Assembly (NCBI RefSeq): GCF_015708085.1
Contig: NZ_JADNYM010000004.1
Location: forward strand, 62,001 to 126,000
Source of the DNA: Arthrobacter terrae
GTDB lineage: Bacteria > Actinomycetota > Actinomycetes > Actinomycetales > Micrococcaceae
Direction of reading: 5' to 3'
Length of the DNA: 64,000 bases
A program made the position numbers and the translations under genes. The notes under the pieces are model-generated. The model did not search any database and was not told where the DNA came from. It saw only the letters and a program-made list of their open reading frames with translations. How positions within the stretch are numbered: the first letter of the stretch is position 1; every line of letters begins with the position of its first letter. This document shows positions 56,068-64,000 of the stretch, in pieces.

Positions 56068-56568
56068 CTCATTGAGACCAATCGATCGCGACGAGACCCA
56101 CGGCCTCGTCATTTGAGCCCCTCCTTTTCGCTGGGTCACATTCCCGCAAAGCGCATCAGGTGCGCCCGAGCGTCATTGGACCGGAAGCCTATAGGTTGAG
56201 CTGTCCGCGCCGGAGTGTTCGACGACGCCGCCGCCACTGAGCGCGGCCAAAGTCGGTTCCGTGGTCGAGATCTCTCTGTGATGGAATCCGCTCCAGCCAG
56301 AGTGCCGCGCCTCCCGCGAACAGCAGGCTTCGCAGCGCGGATGTCCAACGTACCGGCCAGCACGGCGTCCGGGATGGCAACGCGTCCACAGTCACCGCGC
56401 CTCCTGTGCGTCCCTTCCATGCGGGTCATGGCGATGGCTGCTGCGATCTGACTTTGTGCTCGCGGACACGTTCTGCAGGGATCTGATTGAACGAGTAGGA
56501 CCTGCGCGGTAATGCTGCCTATGGTTATTCAAACACCAAGGTCTTTTGTGCAAGCTAGGGGGTAGTAA
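56068..56568. other. Non-coding stretch upstream of mcrBC
   Basis: About 500 bp without a supported gene on either strand. It probably contains the mcrBC promoter, but I could not identify a clear one. Confidence 0.45.
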
Positions 56569-56700
56569 GTGGATGCGTTCGAAACTCGCTACCAACTGAT
56601 TGACGGCTACGGTCCTTCAAGGAGGGCTTTGTCGACGGCGAGGACGGACGCATCAGGGACGGTCTCCGGCATCCAGCGAAGGAGCAGACCTCATGAGTGA
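56569..56700 (+). CDS. Possible 43-codon ORF overlapping mcrB start
   Basis: GTG 56569 with GGGGG 7 nt upstream encodes MDAFETRYQLIDGYGPSRRA and a basic, Ser/Arg-rich rest, ending TGA inside the mcrB start region. It may be a translational leader or the stump of a lost gene. No family is recognised. Confidence 0.3.
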   Translation: MDAFETRYQLIDGYGPSRRALSTARTDASGTVSGIQRRSRPHE

Positions 56701-59700
56701 GACGCAGTGGAAAGAGTTCATGAGGTACGCCGCCAGGTTCGCCGGCGCCGTCGATCTGGATGGTGAAGAACGGAATTACAAACTGGTACTGGCCGAACGG
56801 CTGAAGTCCGCCCGTCAGCTGTTCCTGGACCACAACCCGGACTGGTTCGAGCGGCTCCGTAAGGATCTTTCGTCGACTAATTTGGTTAACCAGTACTTCA
56901 TGATGAAGTTCGTCGATCTGGGCAGGAGCCGCCCGGACGATTTGTGGCGTGTCCTTGAAGGGCTCTGGGGTGGGGATGCGGACGCGGTGCGGCTCGATGC
57001 CTTTGTTGAACAGTTGCGGCCGTTCAATCCTGCCCAGTTCTCTGTCGGCGGCATCGTTGGCCTCGGATCACTGCTGCTCATGTCTGAGAATCCGTGCAGC
57101 TTTCCGCCATACCGTGCGAGGGCGGTCAAGAAGTTCCTCAAACTGGTTGGCTGGGATGATCGCGGAGCAAACGGAACCCCTTCGCGCCGCTACGAATTGC
57201 TGCTCGAAGCCATGGACGAACTGCTGCGGCTCGCTCCCTTCCACGGAATCGAGTTGCGGGACCGCCTGGGCGCTCAAGGATTGATGTGGCAGGTGCTGAA
57301 CGCAGAACCACCGGAGGATTGGCCGATGAATGATCAAATTGAGTTTCGGGTGTGGAGGGGGGAGACGCCGTCGACGGCTGCGGAATCGAATCCGGCGAGT
57401 AGGCCGTTCGGGCCCAACCCGGAGTTGGAAGCCGCGGCGCGCGCCATACTCGATGCCGGGCTGCTGTCGCTGTCGTCCCCGTTGGGCGGCGGCGAGACGA
57501 CGTGGACCTCCGAGAACGCCGCGGAGATACTACATCGGGTGCTGGACAACTACGACGGCGGCGAGGGCAGTTTTCTGAGTAAGCTGGAAAAGCAACTCCA
57601 CGGGGCATCTCCGGCGGTCATCCGGCTCACCGGTGAGCTCATCGCCCTGCAATCCTTGCCTCTGGTCAATATCACTCCATCGACCAAAAAAGCACGCGTC
57701 GAGCGGGTTCTGAGTTGGCTGGACGAAGATCAGGAAATTCCGGAGGTCATTGCTTCCGGACTGGCTGCTCGCGGGGCATTCAACGGCGGCACGGGGTTCA
57801 ATATGAACCAATGGCGGCATCTGCGCTGGCTGGCCAAGTTCGTGGCCCACACACGGGAGTCAGAAGAAGCAGCTCATCAGGCCTTGCGCACGCCCGAAGC
57901 CTTCATCGACCTCACGGCCTCAACACCGGACGACGTTCCCGCCATTCGGTACACCGTGGAGTACCTTGCCTGGCCGTCCTATTGCGAACCGGTGGTCAAC
58001 AAGGAGCATCGCCGGCGGATCCGCAACGCTTTCGCGCAGGAAGTAGGCGGGGCTAACGGGGACAGCGAACAGGAAATCGCCCGGGATCTTAATTCCATCC
58101 GCACGGCACAGGAGGCCGGACTTGGGCACGACGTTGAGTGGTACGACGAGCCCTTCTTCAGTCAATGGTCCGGTGCGAGGCCCAGCGGCGTGCGGGCATG
58201 GCTCGTCCGGCAGAATCAGGGTGGCATTGCCATGCTGGATTCATGGCTGGACGGTGAATTTATCTCGACCCGGGCCCAGCATCTTGGTTCGCCCGCCCCC
58301 GGGAGCGGCTACGACGAAGTTCAGGCCGCCGTCAATGGTGGTTACCAGCACATTGACTATTCTGAGCGAAAGGCCCGGGCACAGGAATATTTCCGGTTCC
58401 TGAGTCAGATGAAACCCGATGATTTTATTGTGACCGCCCATGGCGAAGACCTCTACTTGGGTGTCGTGACCGGGAGCGCTGAATATGTAGAGGTCGAATC
58501 TTCGCGTCTACGCCGCGACGTCCTTTGGCGCAAGCAGCCCATCAGGAACCTTGACCTCCCCGCACCTTTGCCGCGCCTGCTCGAAGAGCAGGGTACGGTG
58601 GTGGACCTCACCGACGCTCTGCCAACCATTAGAGGCTGGTTCGCCCAGGAACTCGAAGACGCGGACCTTCCAATCGTCGTCGTGCCACCCCTGCCGCAGC
58701 CCGCCGTCGTACCTATCTTGAGGCCAGCCTCCGACGAGCTGGCCTCTCGACTGCATCTAAATCGCGAAGATATCCAAGAGGTCATCGACCTGCTTCAAAC
58801 ACGTAGCCAAATTGTTTTCTACGGGCCACCGGGAACGGGGAAAACCTACCTTGCCGGCAAAATCGCAAGGTTCTTGGCTGGTGAAGAACACGGCGACCAC
58901 GTCAAGACTGTCCAGTTCCACCCGTCCTATGCGTACGAGGACTTCTTCGAGGGCTACCGCCCGGCTGAGACAGAGGGAGGCGCCGTCGGGTTCAGTCTGG
59001 AGCCAGGGCCCCTGCGTCAGATTGCCGGTGAGGCATCGGCCGAGGGGAACAGGGACAAGCCGTACTTCCTCATCATCGACGAGATGAACCGCGGCAACCT
59101 CGCAAAGGTTTTTGGGGAGCTGTACTTCCTGCTGGAGTACAGGGATCAGAGCATCAGCCTGCAGTACAACCCCACGAAAACCTTTGTGCTCCCACCTAAC
59201 CTTTTCATCATCGGCACCATGAACACGTCCGACCGGTCCATCGCCATGGTGGACGCGGCCATCCGTCGGCGCTTCGCCTTCGTCGAGCTCCACCCGGAGG
59301 ACGGCATGATTTCCGGACTCCTCGAACGCTACCTCGCAGCCAACCACAAGCCGATGCTGCGAGCCCAGCTGCTGAACGCCCTAAACGCGGAGATCGAGGC
59401 CACCAACCGCGACCTAATGATCGGGCCTTCCTACTTCATGAAGGATCATGCCGAGACCGATCGCGGGCTGGAGCAGATCTGGAAGTACGAGCTGCTGCCG
59501 TTGCTCGAGGAGCAGTACTTTGGACGGTTGAGCCGTCAGAAAGTGCATGAAAAGTTTGGCCTGGGCGCCATGCGGAAGACCGTTGAGAGGCAGCTCGCCG
59601 CCGTCGACTTGATTGCCGCAGGGTCGGCCGACGTCGAATTTGGCGATGGGCTCAATGCGACGAAAATGAATCCGACGGACGCTGAGGACGCGTCCTTCTG

Positions 59701-59701
59701 A
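56693..59701 (+). CDS. mcrB: McrB-like AAA+ GTPase with EVE/PUA-like reader domain
   Basis: Motor subunit of a modification-dependent restriction system, 1002 residues. A long N-terminal region (1-490) of unknown fold is followed by an EVE/PUA-like domain (about 498-620: AWLVRQNQGGIAMLDSW, DFIVTAHGEDLYLGVVTG) that may flip out modified bases. The C-terminal AAA+ module (about 690-990) has Walker A GPPGTGKTY, VQFHPSYAYEDFFEGYRP, Walker B LIIDEMNRGN and sensor TMNTSDRSIAMVD with RRRFAF. The MNxxD sensor is McrB-specific. ATG 56693 has AAGGAG. Ends TGATG into mcrC. Confidence 0.9.
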   Translation: MSETQWKEFMRYAARFAGAVDLDGEERNYKLVLAERLKSARQLFLDHNPDWFERLRKDLSSTNLVNQYFMMKFVDLGRSRPDDLWRVLEGLWGGDADAVRLDAFVEQLRPFNPAQFSVGGIVGLGSLLLMSENPCSFPPYRARAVKKFLKLVGWDDRGANGTPSRRYELLLEAMDELLRLAPFHGIELRDRLGAQGLMWQVLNAEPPEDWPMNDQIEFRVWRGETPSTAAESNPASRPFGPNPELEAAARAILDAGLLSLSSPLGGGETTWTSENAAEILHRVLDNYDGGEGSFLSKLEKQLHGASPAVIRLTGELIALQSLPLVNITPSTKKARVERVLSWLDEDQEIPEVIASGLAARGAFNGGTGFNMNQWRHLRWLAKFVAHTRESEEAAHQALRTPEAFIDLTASTPDDVPAIRYTVEYLAWPSYCEPVVNKEHRRRIRNAFAQEVGGANGDSEQEIARDLNSIRTAQEAGLGHDVEWYDEPFFSQWSGARPSGVRAWLVRQNQGGIAMLDSWLDGEFISTRAQHLGSPAPGSGYDEVQAAVNGGYQHIDYSERKARAQEYFRFLSQMKPDDFIVTAHGEDLYLGVVTGSAEYVEVESSRLRRDVLWRKQPIRNLDLPAPLPRLLEEQGTVVDLTDALPTIRGWFAQELEDADLPIVVVPPLPQPAVVPILRPASDELASRLHLNREDIQEVIDLLQTRSQIVFYGPPGTGKTYLAGKIARFLAGEEHGDHVKTVQFHPSYAYEDFFEGYRPAETEGGAVGFSLEPGPLRQIAGEASAEGNRDKPYFLIIDEMNRGNLAKVFGELYFLLEYRDQSISLQYNPTKTFVLPPNLFIIGTMNTSDRSIAMVDAAIRRRFAFVELHPEDGMISGLLERYLAANHKPMLRAQLLNALNAEIEATNRDLMIGPSYFMKDHAETDRGLEQIWKYELLPLLEEQYFGRLSRQKVHEKFGLGAMRKTVERQLAAVDLIAAGSADVEFGDGLNATKMNPTDAEDASF

Positions 59702-60933
59702 TGCTGCGGCATCTGGTTCTTGACGAACTTCAATCCGACTCGGTCACGGTGGAGCTGGACGAGGAAACGATGGCCAGTCTGAGGGACACCGGACTGGTAT
59801 CCGTCGCTCCGGCTCGCGGTGGCCGTTGGGTGATACTGCCCTGCGGCCCGGTAGGCGCGGTTCAGGTCGGTGAACTTCTGGTCGAGGTGAAACCCAAAGC
59901 CAAAGTTGGGCTCAGCCGATTGCTGTTCCTGCTCGGCTACGCAAGAAATCCTGGTTTCCGGCCGGACGATGTGACAGGCCTGGAGGACAAGGACCTCTTC
60001 TCGGCACTGGCCGAGTCATTGGTGCGTCAGGCCGAACGGGCCTTTAGCCAAGGAGTCCTCAACGGCTATGTCTCCGTGGATGACGCACTGAGAACTGTCC
60101 GCGGACGGATCCGGGTCGGGGATCAGATGACCCGGCGCCCCGGGATGCTGATCCCGTTAGAGGTCTCCTACGACGACTTCACTGTGGACATCCCTGAGAA
60201 CCGGATCCTCCGTGGTGCGATCCGACTGATGCTGCATCTCCCACGGCTATCTGGGGATCTGCAGGCGCGGCTGGGTCATCTCGATGCCAAGCTCGACGGC
60301 GTCGCACTGCTCCGTCCGGGGAGGGCCCGGCCAGTCTGGCGGGAGACTCGGCTGAACGACCGCTACGTCCCCGCCTTGCGCCTGGCGGAAATCATCTTGC
60401 AGAACATGTCCGCCGAAGCCGGGCTGGGGAGGCAGACGGTCACTTCATTCGTCGTCAACATGGCAACGGTATTCGAGGACTTTGTCACGACCGCGCTAAC
60501 GGAGGCACTGTCCAAGTATCCCGGACAGACGATGGCACAGTATGAAACCTATCTGGATGAGGAGGACGGACGCCCTAATGCTAAGCGCGTACAGATGTAC
60601 GTCGATGTTGTTCACGAAATTGAGCGATTGCCGGCGCTGATATTTGACGCCAAATACAAAGCCGCATCATTCAGCGGGTATCCGAACGCAGATCACTATC
60701 AGATGCTCGCATACTGCACGGCGTTGAGGCTTCCCGTGGCGTGGCTTGTGTATGCGGGTTCCGGTCCCTCGAGGACGAGGCGGATCCGCAACTCGGAAGT
60801 ATCCATCGTTGAGTTTCCGATTGACGTTTCCCAGACGCCGGAGATGCTGTTGGTGCGGGTTCAGCGGCTTGCTGACTCAGCGTTGAGATTCAGGGTAGGT
60901 TCGGCGTTAGCGGAACCGGTCTTAATGGACTGA
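59701..60933 (+). CDS. mcrC: McrC-like restriction nuclease subunit
   Basis: Nuclease partner of McrB, 410 residues. Family landmarks are LLFLLGYARNPGF, ESLVRQAERAFSQGVLNGY and the PD-(D/E)XK segment LPALIFDAKYKAA (D-x-K about residue 314-316). ATG overlaps the mcrB stop by one base (TGATG), typical for mcrBC. Expected to cut DNA carrying modified cytosines or other modified bases read by the McrB partner. Confidence 0.93.
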   Translation: MLRHLVLDELQSDSVTVELDEETMASLRDTGLVSVAPARGGRWVILPCGPVGAVQVGELLVEVKPKAKVGLSRLLFLLGYARNPGFRPDDVTGLEDKDLFSALAESLVRQAERAFSQGVLNGYVSVDDALRTVRGRIRVGDQMTRRPGMLIPLEVSYDDFTVDIPENRILRGAIRLMLHLPRLSGDLQARLGHLDAKLDGVALLRPGRARPVWRETRLNDRYVPALRLAEIILQNMSAEAGLGRQTVTSFVVNMATVFEDFVTTALTEALSKYPGQTMAQYETYLDEEDGRPNAKRVQMYVDVVHEIERLPALIFDAKYKAASFSGYPNADHYQMLAYCTALRLPVAWLVYAGSGPSRTRRIRNSEVSIVEFPIDVSQTPEMLLVRVQRLADSALRFRVGSALAEPVLMD

Positions 60934-61283
60934 TTGTCTCTTCCGGAACGACCGAGGCTCCTTGGCGCCTGCCCTCCATAACTTTGTCCTCCGATTGAGG
61001 CAAAAAAATTCTCATCAACTAATTCACCACTTATGGTGCGTGATTGAAGTGGCTCAAGTTCGGTTCTTCCTCGTGCACCACCGCCGAAGCCAGTGACGGA
61101 ATGGTGCTGGCCGCCTGCGGCGCGTGAGGTGAGCTCAGAAAGATGGCAGCCAGCACTTACTGACCACGGCAATACGCCGATAGTCCTGTTGACGCGTTGG
61201 ACGTCGCCAGTGCGGTTCAAGCGGCTGCACTGTGTTCTTCCCCAGTTGTGATTTCGACAGGGATTTCATCCTTAGGAGACGCC
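60934..61283. other. Intergenic region after mcrC
   Basis: About 350 bp with no supported gene, RNA or repeat on either strand. An AT-rich patch (AAAAAAATTCTCATC region near 61002-61020) is unlike the surroundings. It includes the upstream region of the DUF4234 gene. Confidence 0.4.
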
Positions 61284-61610
61284 GTGAAACACCGCAGTCC
61301 CGCAGCTCCGCTGCTTTTGCCCATCATCACGTTCGGCATCTATGCAATTGTATGGCAGGTCAAAACGAAGAACGAGATGAACAGGGCCGGGGCTGCGATT
61401 CCTTCAGCTTGGATGCTGGTCGTCCCGATAGTCAGCATCATTTGGATCTGGAAGTATGCGAGCGGCGTCGAAAAGTTCACCGGCGGCTCCATGGGTCGGC
61501 ACGCTGCCTTCTGGCTTCTCCTTCTGCTTGGCGGGATTGGTGCCGCAGTCGTACAGAATCAGTTCAACGTAACTTTGGGACGACCCGAGTCTGCTATGGC
61601 CACCGTATAA
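61284..61610 (+). CDS. DUF4234 small membrane protein
   Basis: A 108-residue membrane protein with about three helices. It has PLLLPIITFGIYAIVWQVKT, the DUF4234 opening, then IVSIIWIWKYASGVEKFT and a last helix AAFWLLLLLGGIGAAVVQ. Start GTG 61284 with AGGAGA 5 nt upstream; the longer frame from 61197 lacks similarity. Function unknown. Confidence 0.8.
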   Translation: MKHRSPAAPLLLPIITFGIYAIVWQVKTKNEMNRAGAAIPSAWMLVVPIVSIIWIWKYASGVEKFTGGSMGRHAAFWLLLLLGGIGAAVVQNQFNVTLGRPESAMATV

Positions 61611-62047
61611 ACTCTGGAGTCGGCGCCGCTGTGCTCGTCGAAGCGGCCCACGGAAGCCAGCCCGGGTATTGATAGGTCTCCCTCATCGTCGACCGATGAG
61701 TCGGCGGAAAGTGCGCCGTGCAGGAACCATGGCGGCCGGTGGGGTGTTCTGCCGGTGGGGCGTGCTGCCGGGGTTCGTGCGTTGGCGTCGCCGACGAGGA
61801 CATTCCCGCGGGTCCGCCGGTCAGTTTCACACCGTATGAACCGTCGTCGACAGCATCGACACCGGTCACGTCTTCCCGTGCACCGGTCCCAGCCTCATCA
61901 CCAGCACGATCCACGCCGCTATCGCAGCGGCCATGTCATCGATGGTCCTGCGGTGCTTTTAATTGAATTTGGCGGCTTCGGGGCCGGAGGTCGCTGTCCT
62001 CTCCAGCGTCTAACGAACTATGGCGCACGAACTGCCCGAAGGCCCGG
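61611..62047. other. Intergenic region between DUF4234 and LacI genes
   Basis: About 440 bp between convergent genes. I find no supported gene on either strand and no clear terminator. It may contain gene debris but nothing can be identified. Confidence 0.4.
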
Positions 62048-63085
62048 TCAGCAGATTTTAACCGGACCGACCAACGATGAGGCGCGGACGATGAGCTCCG
62101 GCTCCAGCGATTCAGAGTCGACGCTCCGGCCGGCCATGCGGTCAGCCAGCAGCTCCAAAGCGCGTCGGCCCATTTGGTGCATGGGTGAGCGAACTGTGGA
62201 TAGCGGCACCGGCAATTCCGCGGCCAGCGGGGTGTCGTTGTAGCCGACCAGGACGACGTCGTTTGGAACCGTGAGCCGATGGTCGCGGAGGGATCCCAGG
62301 GCGCCGATGGCGGCGAAATCGTTGGTGGCGAAGATGGCGTCCGGGTAGGGTCCTGAGCGGAGTAATTCATCCGCCGCGGCCCGGCCGCCTGCGGCGTCGA
62401 AGGCGCTGTGAACGATGCGCTGCACCGGAATTTCGATGTTCGCTTCCCGGAAAACGTCGATGACGCCACGGGTGCGGTCCCGTGAAGTGGAGGTAAACGC
62501 CAGGCCGGCCAGGATGGCAACATTTCGACGGCCGATGGACAGTAGATGTTCGCCCACTAGCCGACCGCCGGCATAGTCATTTCCGGTCACCGATACGTGG
62601 GTTCCGGTGTGCCGGCTCACCAGGACGAACGGGATGCCCTGCTCGGCGATTTCGTCGAGAAAAGGATCGTTGAGGTGCGCGTCTCCGAAAATCAGCCCGC
62701 CCACCCTGCGCTCCAGCATCATCGCGGTCCTCGCCCGCCGGTTTTCATCCCTGTCCAGTGAGTTGGTCACGAACGTGGAGAGGCCGTTTTCAATCGCAGC
62801 TTCCTCGATGCCTTCGTACACGGTGGCCAGGACGTAGTCCTGTAATCGCGGCACGATCACTCCGACCAGATTCGACCTGGCGGTCCGGAGGTTGGCTGCG
62901 TAGACATTCGGGTGGTAACCGCGCTCCTTGGCCAGCTCGCGAATGCGCTGGGCGGTTTCGGCTGCCGCCCACTTTGAAGCGTCAGCGTCGACGGAGTTGA
63001 GCACGCGGGAAACTGTGGAGGCGTGGATGCCCAGTTCGTCGGCGATCATCCGCAGCGTGACAGAACGACCCCGGCGTTCGGTCAC
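62048..63085 (-). CDS. LacI-family transcriptional regulator
   Basis: Repressor of 345 residues. N-terminal LacI helix-turn-helix LRMIADELGIHASTVSRVLN and hinge region, then a periplasmic-binding-like sensor with VGVIVPRLQDYVLATVYEG, VSRHTGTHVSVTGNDYAG and DAIFATNDFAAIGAL. It diverges from the MFS transporter; two CAAnCGnTTG operators stand between them, so it probably represses transporter and itself. The effector is presumably the transported sugar acid or related compound. Confidence 0.93.
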   Translation of the reverse strand: MTERRGRSVTLRMIADELGIHASTVSRVLNSVDADASKWAAAETAQRIRELAKERGYHPNVYAANLRTARSNLVGVIVPRLQDYVLATVYEGIEEAAIENGLSTFVTNSLDRDENRRARTAMMLERRVGGLIFGDAHLNDPFLDEIAEQGIPFVLVSRHTGTHVSVTGNDYAGGRLVGEHLLSIGRRNVAILAGLAFTSTSRDRTRGVIDVFREANIEIPVQRIVHSAFDAAGGRAAADELLRSGPYPDAIFATNDFAAIGALGSLRDHRLTVPNDVVLVGYNDTPLAAELPVPLSTVRSPMHQMGRRALELLADRMAGRSVDSESLEPELIVRASSLVGPVKIC

Positions 63086-63212
63086 TGTGGCCTCCTTCTA
63101 AATCCGCCAAAGATGTCGGCAGTCCTGAAAAGTCTAGCGTTGCGGAGCGGGTGTTTGGATCGCGACCAACAGGAACGGCCGCGAACCCCTGTGCGGAGGG
63201 CCGACGTCAGCC

Positions 63213-63243
63213 CAATCGTTTGGGTGAGCTACACAAACGATTG
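63213..63243 (+). promoter_or_regulatory. Two LacI-type operators at the MFS promoter
   Basis: CAATCGTTTG (63213-63222) and CAAACGATTG (63234-63243) are exact reverse complements of each other, each near-palindromic around a central CG, with centres 21 bp apart (two helical turns). A weaker site TAATCGTGTG lies at 63246. Confidence 0.82.
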
Positions 63244-63269
63244 CGTAATCGTGTGATTGGTGCTACTTT
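63241..63269 (+). promoter_or_regulatory. Predicted promoter of the MFS transporter gene
   Basis: TTGCGT (63241-63246), 17-bp spacer, TACTTT (63264-63269). The -35 box overlaps the second LacI operator, so repressor binding would block polymerase. It leaves a leader of about 100 nt before the ATG. Confidence 0.6.
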
Positions 63270-63377
63270 TTTGCGTAACGGGAGTCACATGTCATCCCAC
63301 CGGCCCGGCCAGATTGTCGATGGCGGCGCTCGTACGGACCCGGGTATTTTCTTACGTTTTTCGAGAAAGGCATTTCC

Positions 63378-64000
63378 ATGTCCCACGGACGCGCAGAGGT
63401 TCCGTTGCCGTCGTCAGGCTCCTCGCCCGCGGCCGCCCCCTCCAGGCCTCGGCCGAAGGGCGGGTTCCGGCCCAACTACCGGTACACGATCTTCGCCATG
63501 GTGGTGCTGATCACCGTGATCAACTACGTGGACCGCGGGGCCATTTCCTACGCGGCGAATCCCATGATTAAGGAATTCGGACTCGACAAGGCCCAGTGGG
63601 GTGAGGTCCTGGGGTACTTCGGCTACGGCTACATGGTCGGCGCCCTGTTCGGCGGCGCGCTGGCCGACCGCAAGGGTCCGCGCTGGGTGTGGACCTGGGC
63701 GGTGCTGCTGTGGTCCGTCTTCGAAATAGGCATGGCCTTTGCCGGGAACATCGGCGTCGCACTCTTCGGCGGCTCCGCACTGGTGGGCTTCGCCGTTTTC
63801 CGTATTCTTTTCGGTGTATCCGAGGGGCCCACGTTCTCCACGATCAACCGCACCATGGCCAACTGGGCCACGGTAAAGGAGCGGGGATTCGCCGCATCTC
63901 TGGGCCTGCTGGGCACCCCGCTTGGCGCCCTGCTCGCGGCCCCGATCGCTGTCTTCCTGCTCACGGTCACGGGGCAGTGGCGCTGGATGTTCATCATTCT
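63378..64000 (+). CDS. MFS transporter, anion:cation symporter-like (cut by window edge)
   Basis: First ~207 residues of a major facilitator. After a polar N-terminus come VVLITVINYVDRGAISYAAN (helix 1 with the YxDRxxIS-type motif of sugar-acid symporters), GYGYMVGALFGGALADRKGP (loop 2-3 motif with ADRKGPR) and FGVSEGPTFSTINRTMANW. ATG 63378 has GAGAAAGG upstream. These features fit hexuronate/tartrate-type transporters. Regulated by the divergent LacI protein. Confidence 0.9.
   Translation, partial: MSHGRAEVPLPSSGSSPAAAPSRPRPKGGFRPNYRYTIFAMVVLITVINYVDRGAISYAANPMIKEFGLDKAQWGEVLGYFGYGYMVGALFGGALADRKGPRWVWTWAVLLWSVFEIGMAFAGNIGVALFGGSALVGFAVFRILFGVSEGPTFSTINRTMANWATVKERGFAASLGLLGTPLGALLAAPIAVFLLTVTGQWRWMFII

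Overview
The window is about 64 kb of high-GC chromosomal DNA. It is best read as an actinobacterium of the Micrococcaceae type (Arthrobacter and relatives). The left end carries the Ser/Thr kinase, phosphatase, SEDS and PBP cell-wall cluster that lies near the replication origin in actinobacteria. Start codons are often GTG, neighbouring genes commonly overlap by ATGA or GTGA, and several genes look leaderless. The taxonomic call is an inference from gene content, not from a marker gene.

Layout. 0-8.3 kb (minus strand): fhaA-fhaB-pstP-rodA/ftsW-pbpA-pknA-pknB, transcribed as one overlapping unit and cut by the left edge. 8.6 kb: tRNA-Leu(CAG) with a strong terminator. 8.9-14.3 kb (plus): an Old Yellow Enzyme, a four-gene glycine-betaine-type ABC importer with its own promoter, and a small ABM-domain monooxygenase. 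14.5-27.7 kb (mostly minus): a nucleic-acid-processing block with an intact SWIM/SNF2 helicase, a RecB-like nuclease/helicase fusion, an HD protein, a MarR regulator, and a second SNF2 helicase broken by four frameshifts. 27.8-31.9 kb: an amino-acid ABC importer, a TetR regulator with two operators, and a DUF3817 membrane protein. 32-41.6 kb (plus): a probable carnitine catabolic operon. It has an XRE-TetR fusion regulator, a BKACE dehydrocarnitine cleavage enzyme, L-carnitine dehydrogenase, betainyl-CoA-type thioesterase, a peptide-type ABC importer and an alpha/beta hydrolase. Its expected product, glycine betaine, is also the expected cargo of the 10-14 kb transporter.

41.6-51.7 kb is an accessory, heavily rearranged region. 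It holds remnants of duplicated genes and three toxin-antitoxin loci in which every toxin is broken: PIN, GNAT/TacT and RelE. It also holds PEP synthase with its DUF299 regulator, a shattered lipA pseudogene, and a 658-bp apparently exact direct repeat carrying the 5' part of a GIY-YIG-like nuclease gene.

50.6-61 kb is a defence island. A GIY-YIG-like nuclease gene diverges from a PLD-helicase-DUF3427 gene, which overlaps a small zinc-finger gene. Next come fossils of an IstB-like ATPase and a tyrosine recombinase, then a McrBC pair whose McrB carries a probable EVE/PUA-like reader domain. The window ends with a DUF4234 membrane protein and a LacI regulator divergent from an MFS transporter, with two matching operators over the transporter promoter.

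The best candidate for an undescribed system is the divergent trio at 50.6-55.2 kb: GIY-YIG-like protein, PLD/SF2/DUF3427 helicase and two-site zinc-finger protein. The second candidate is the complete carnitine operon with its fused regulator and dedicated importer.
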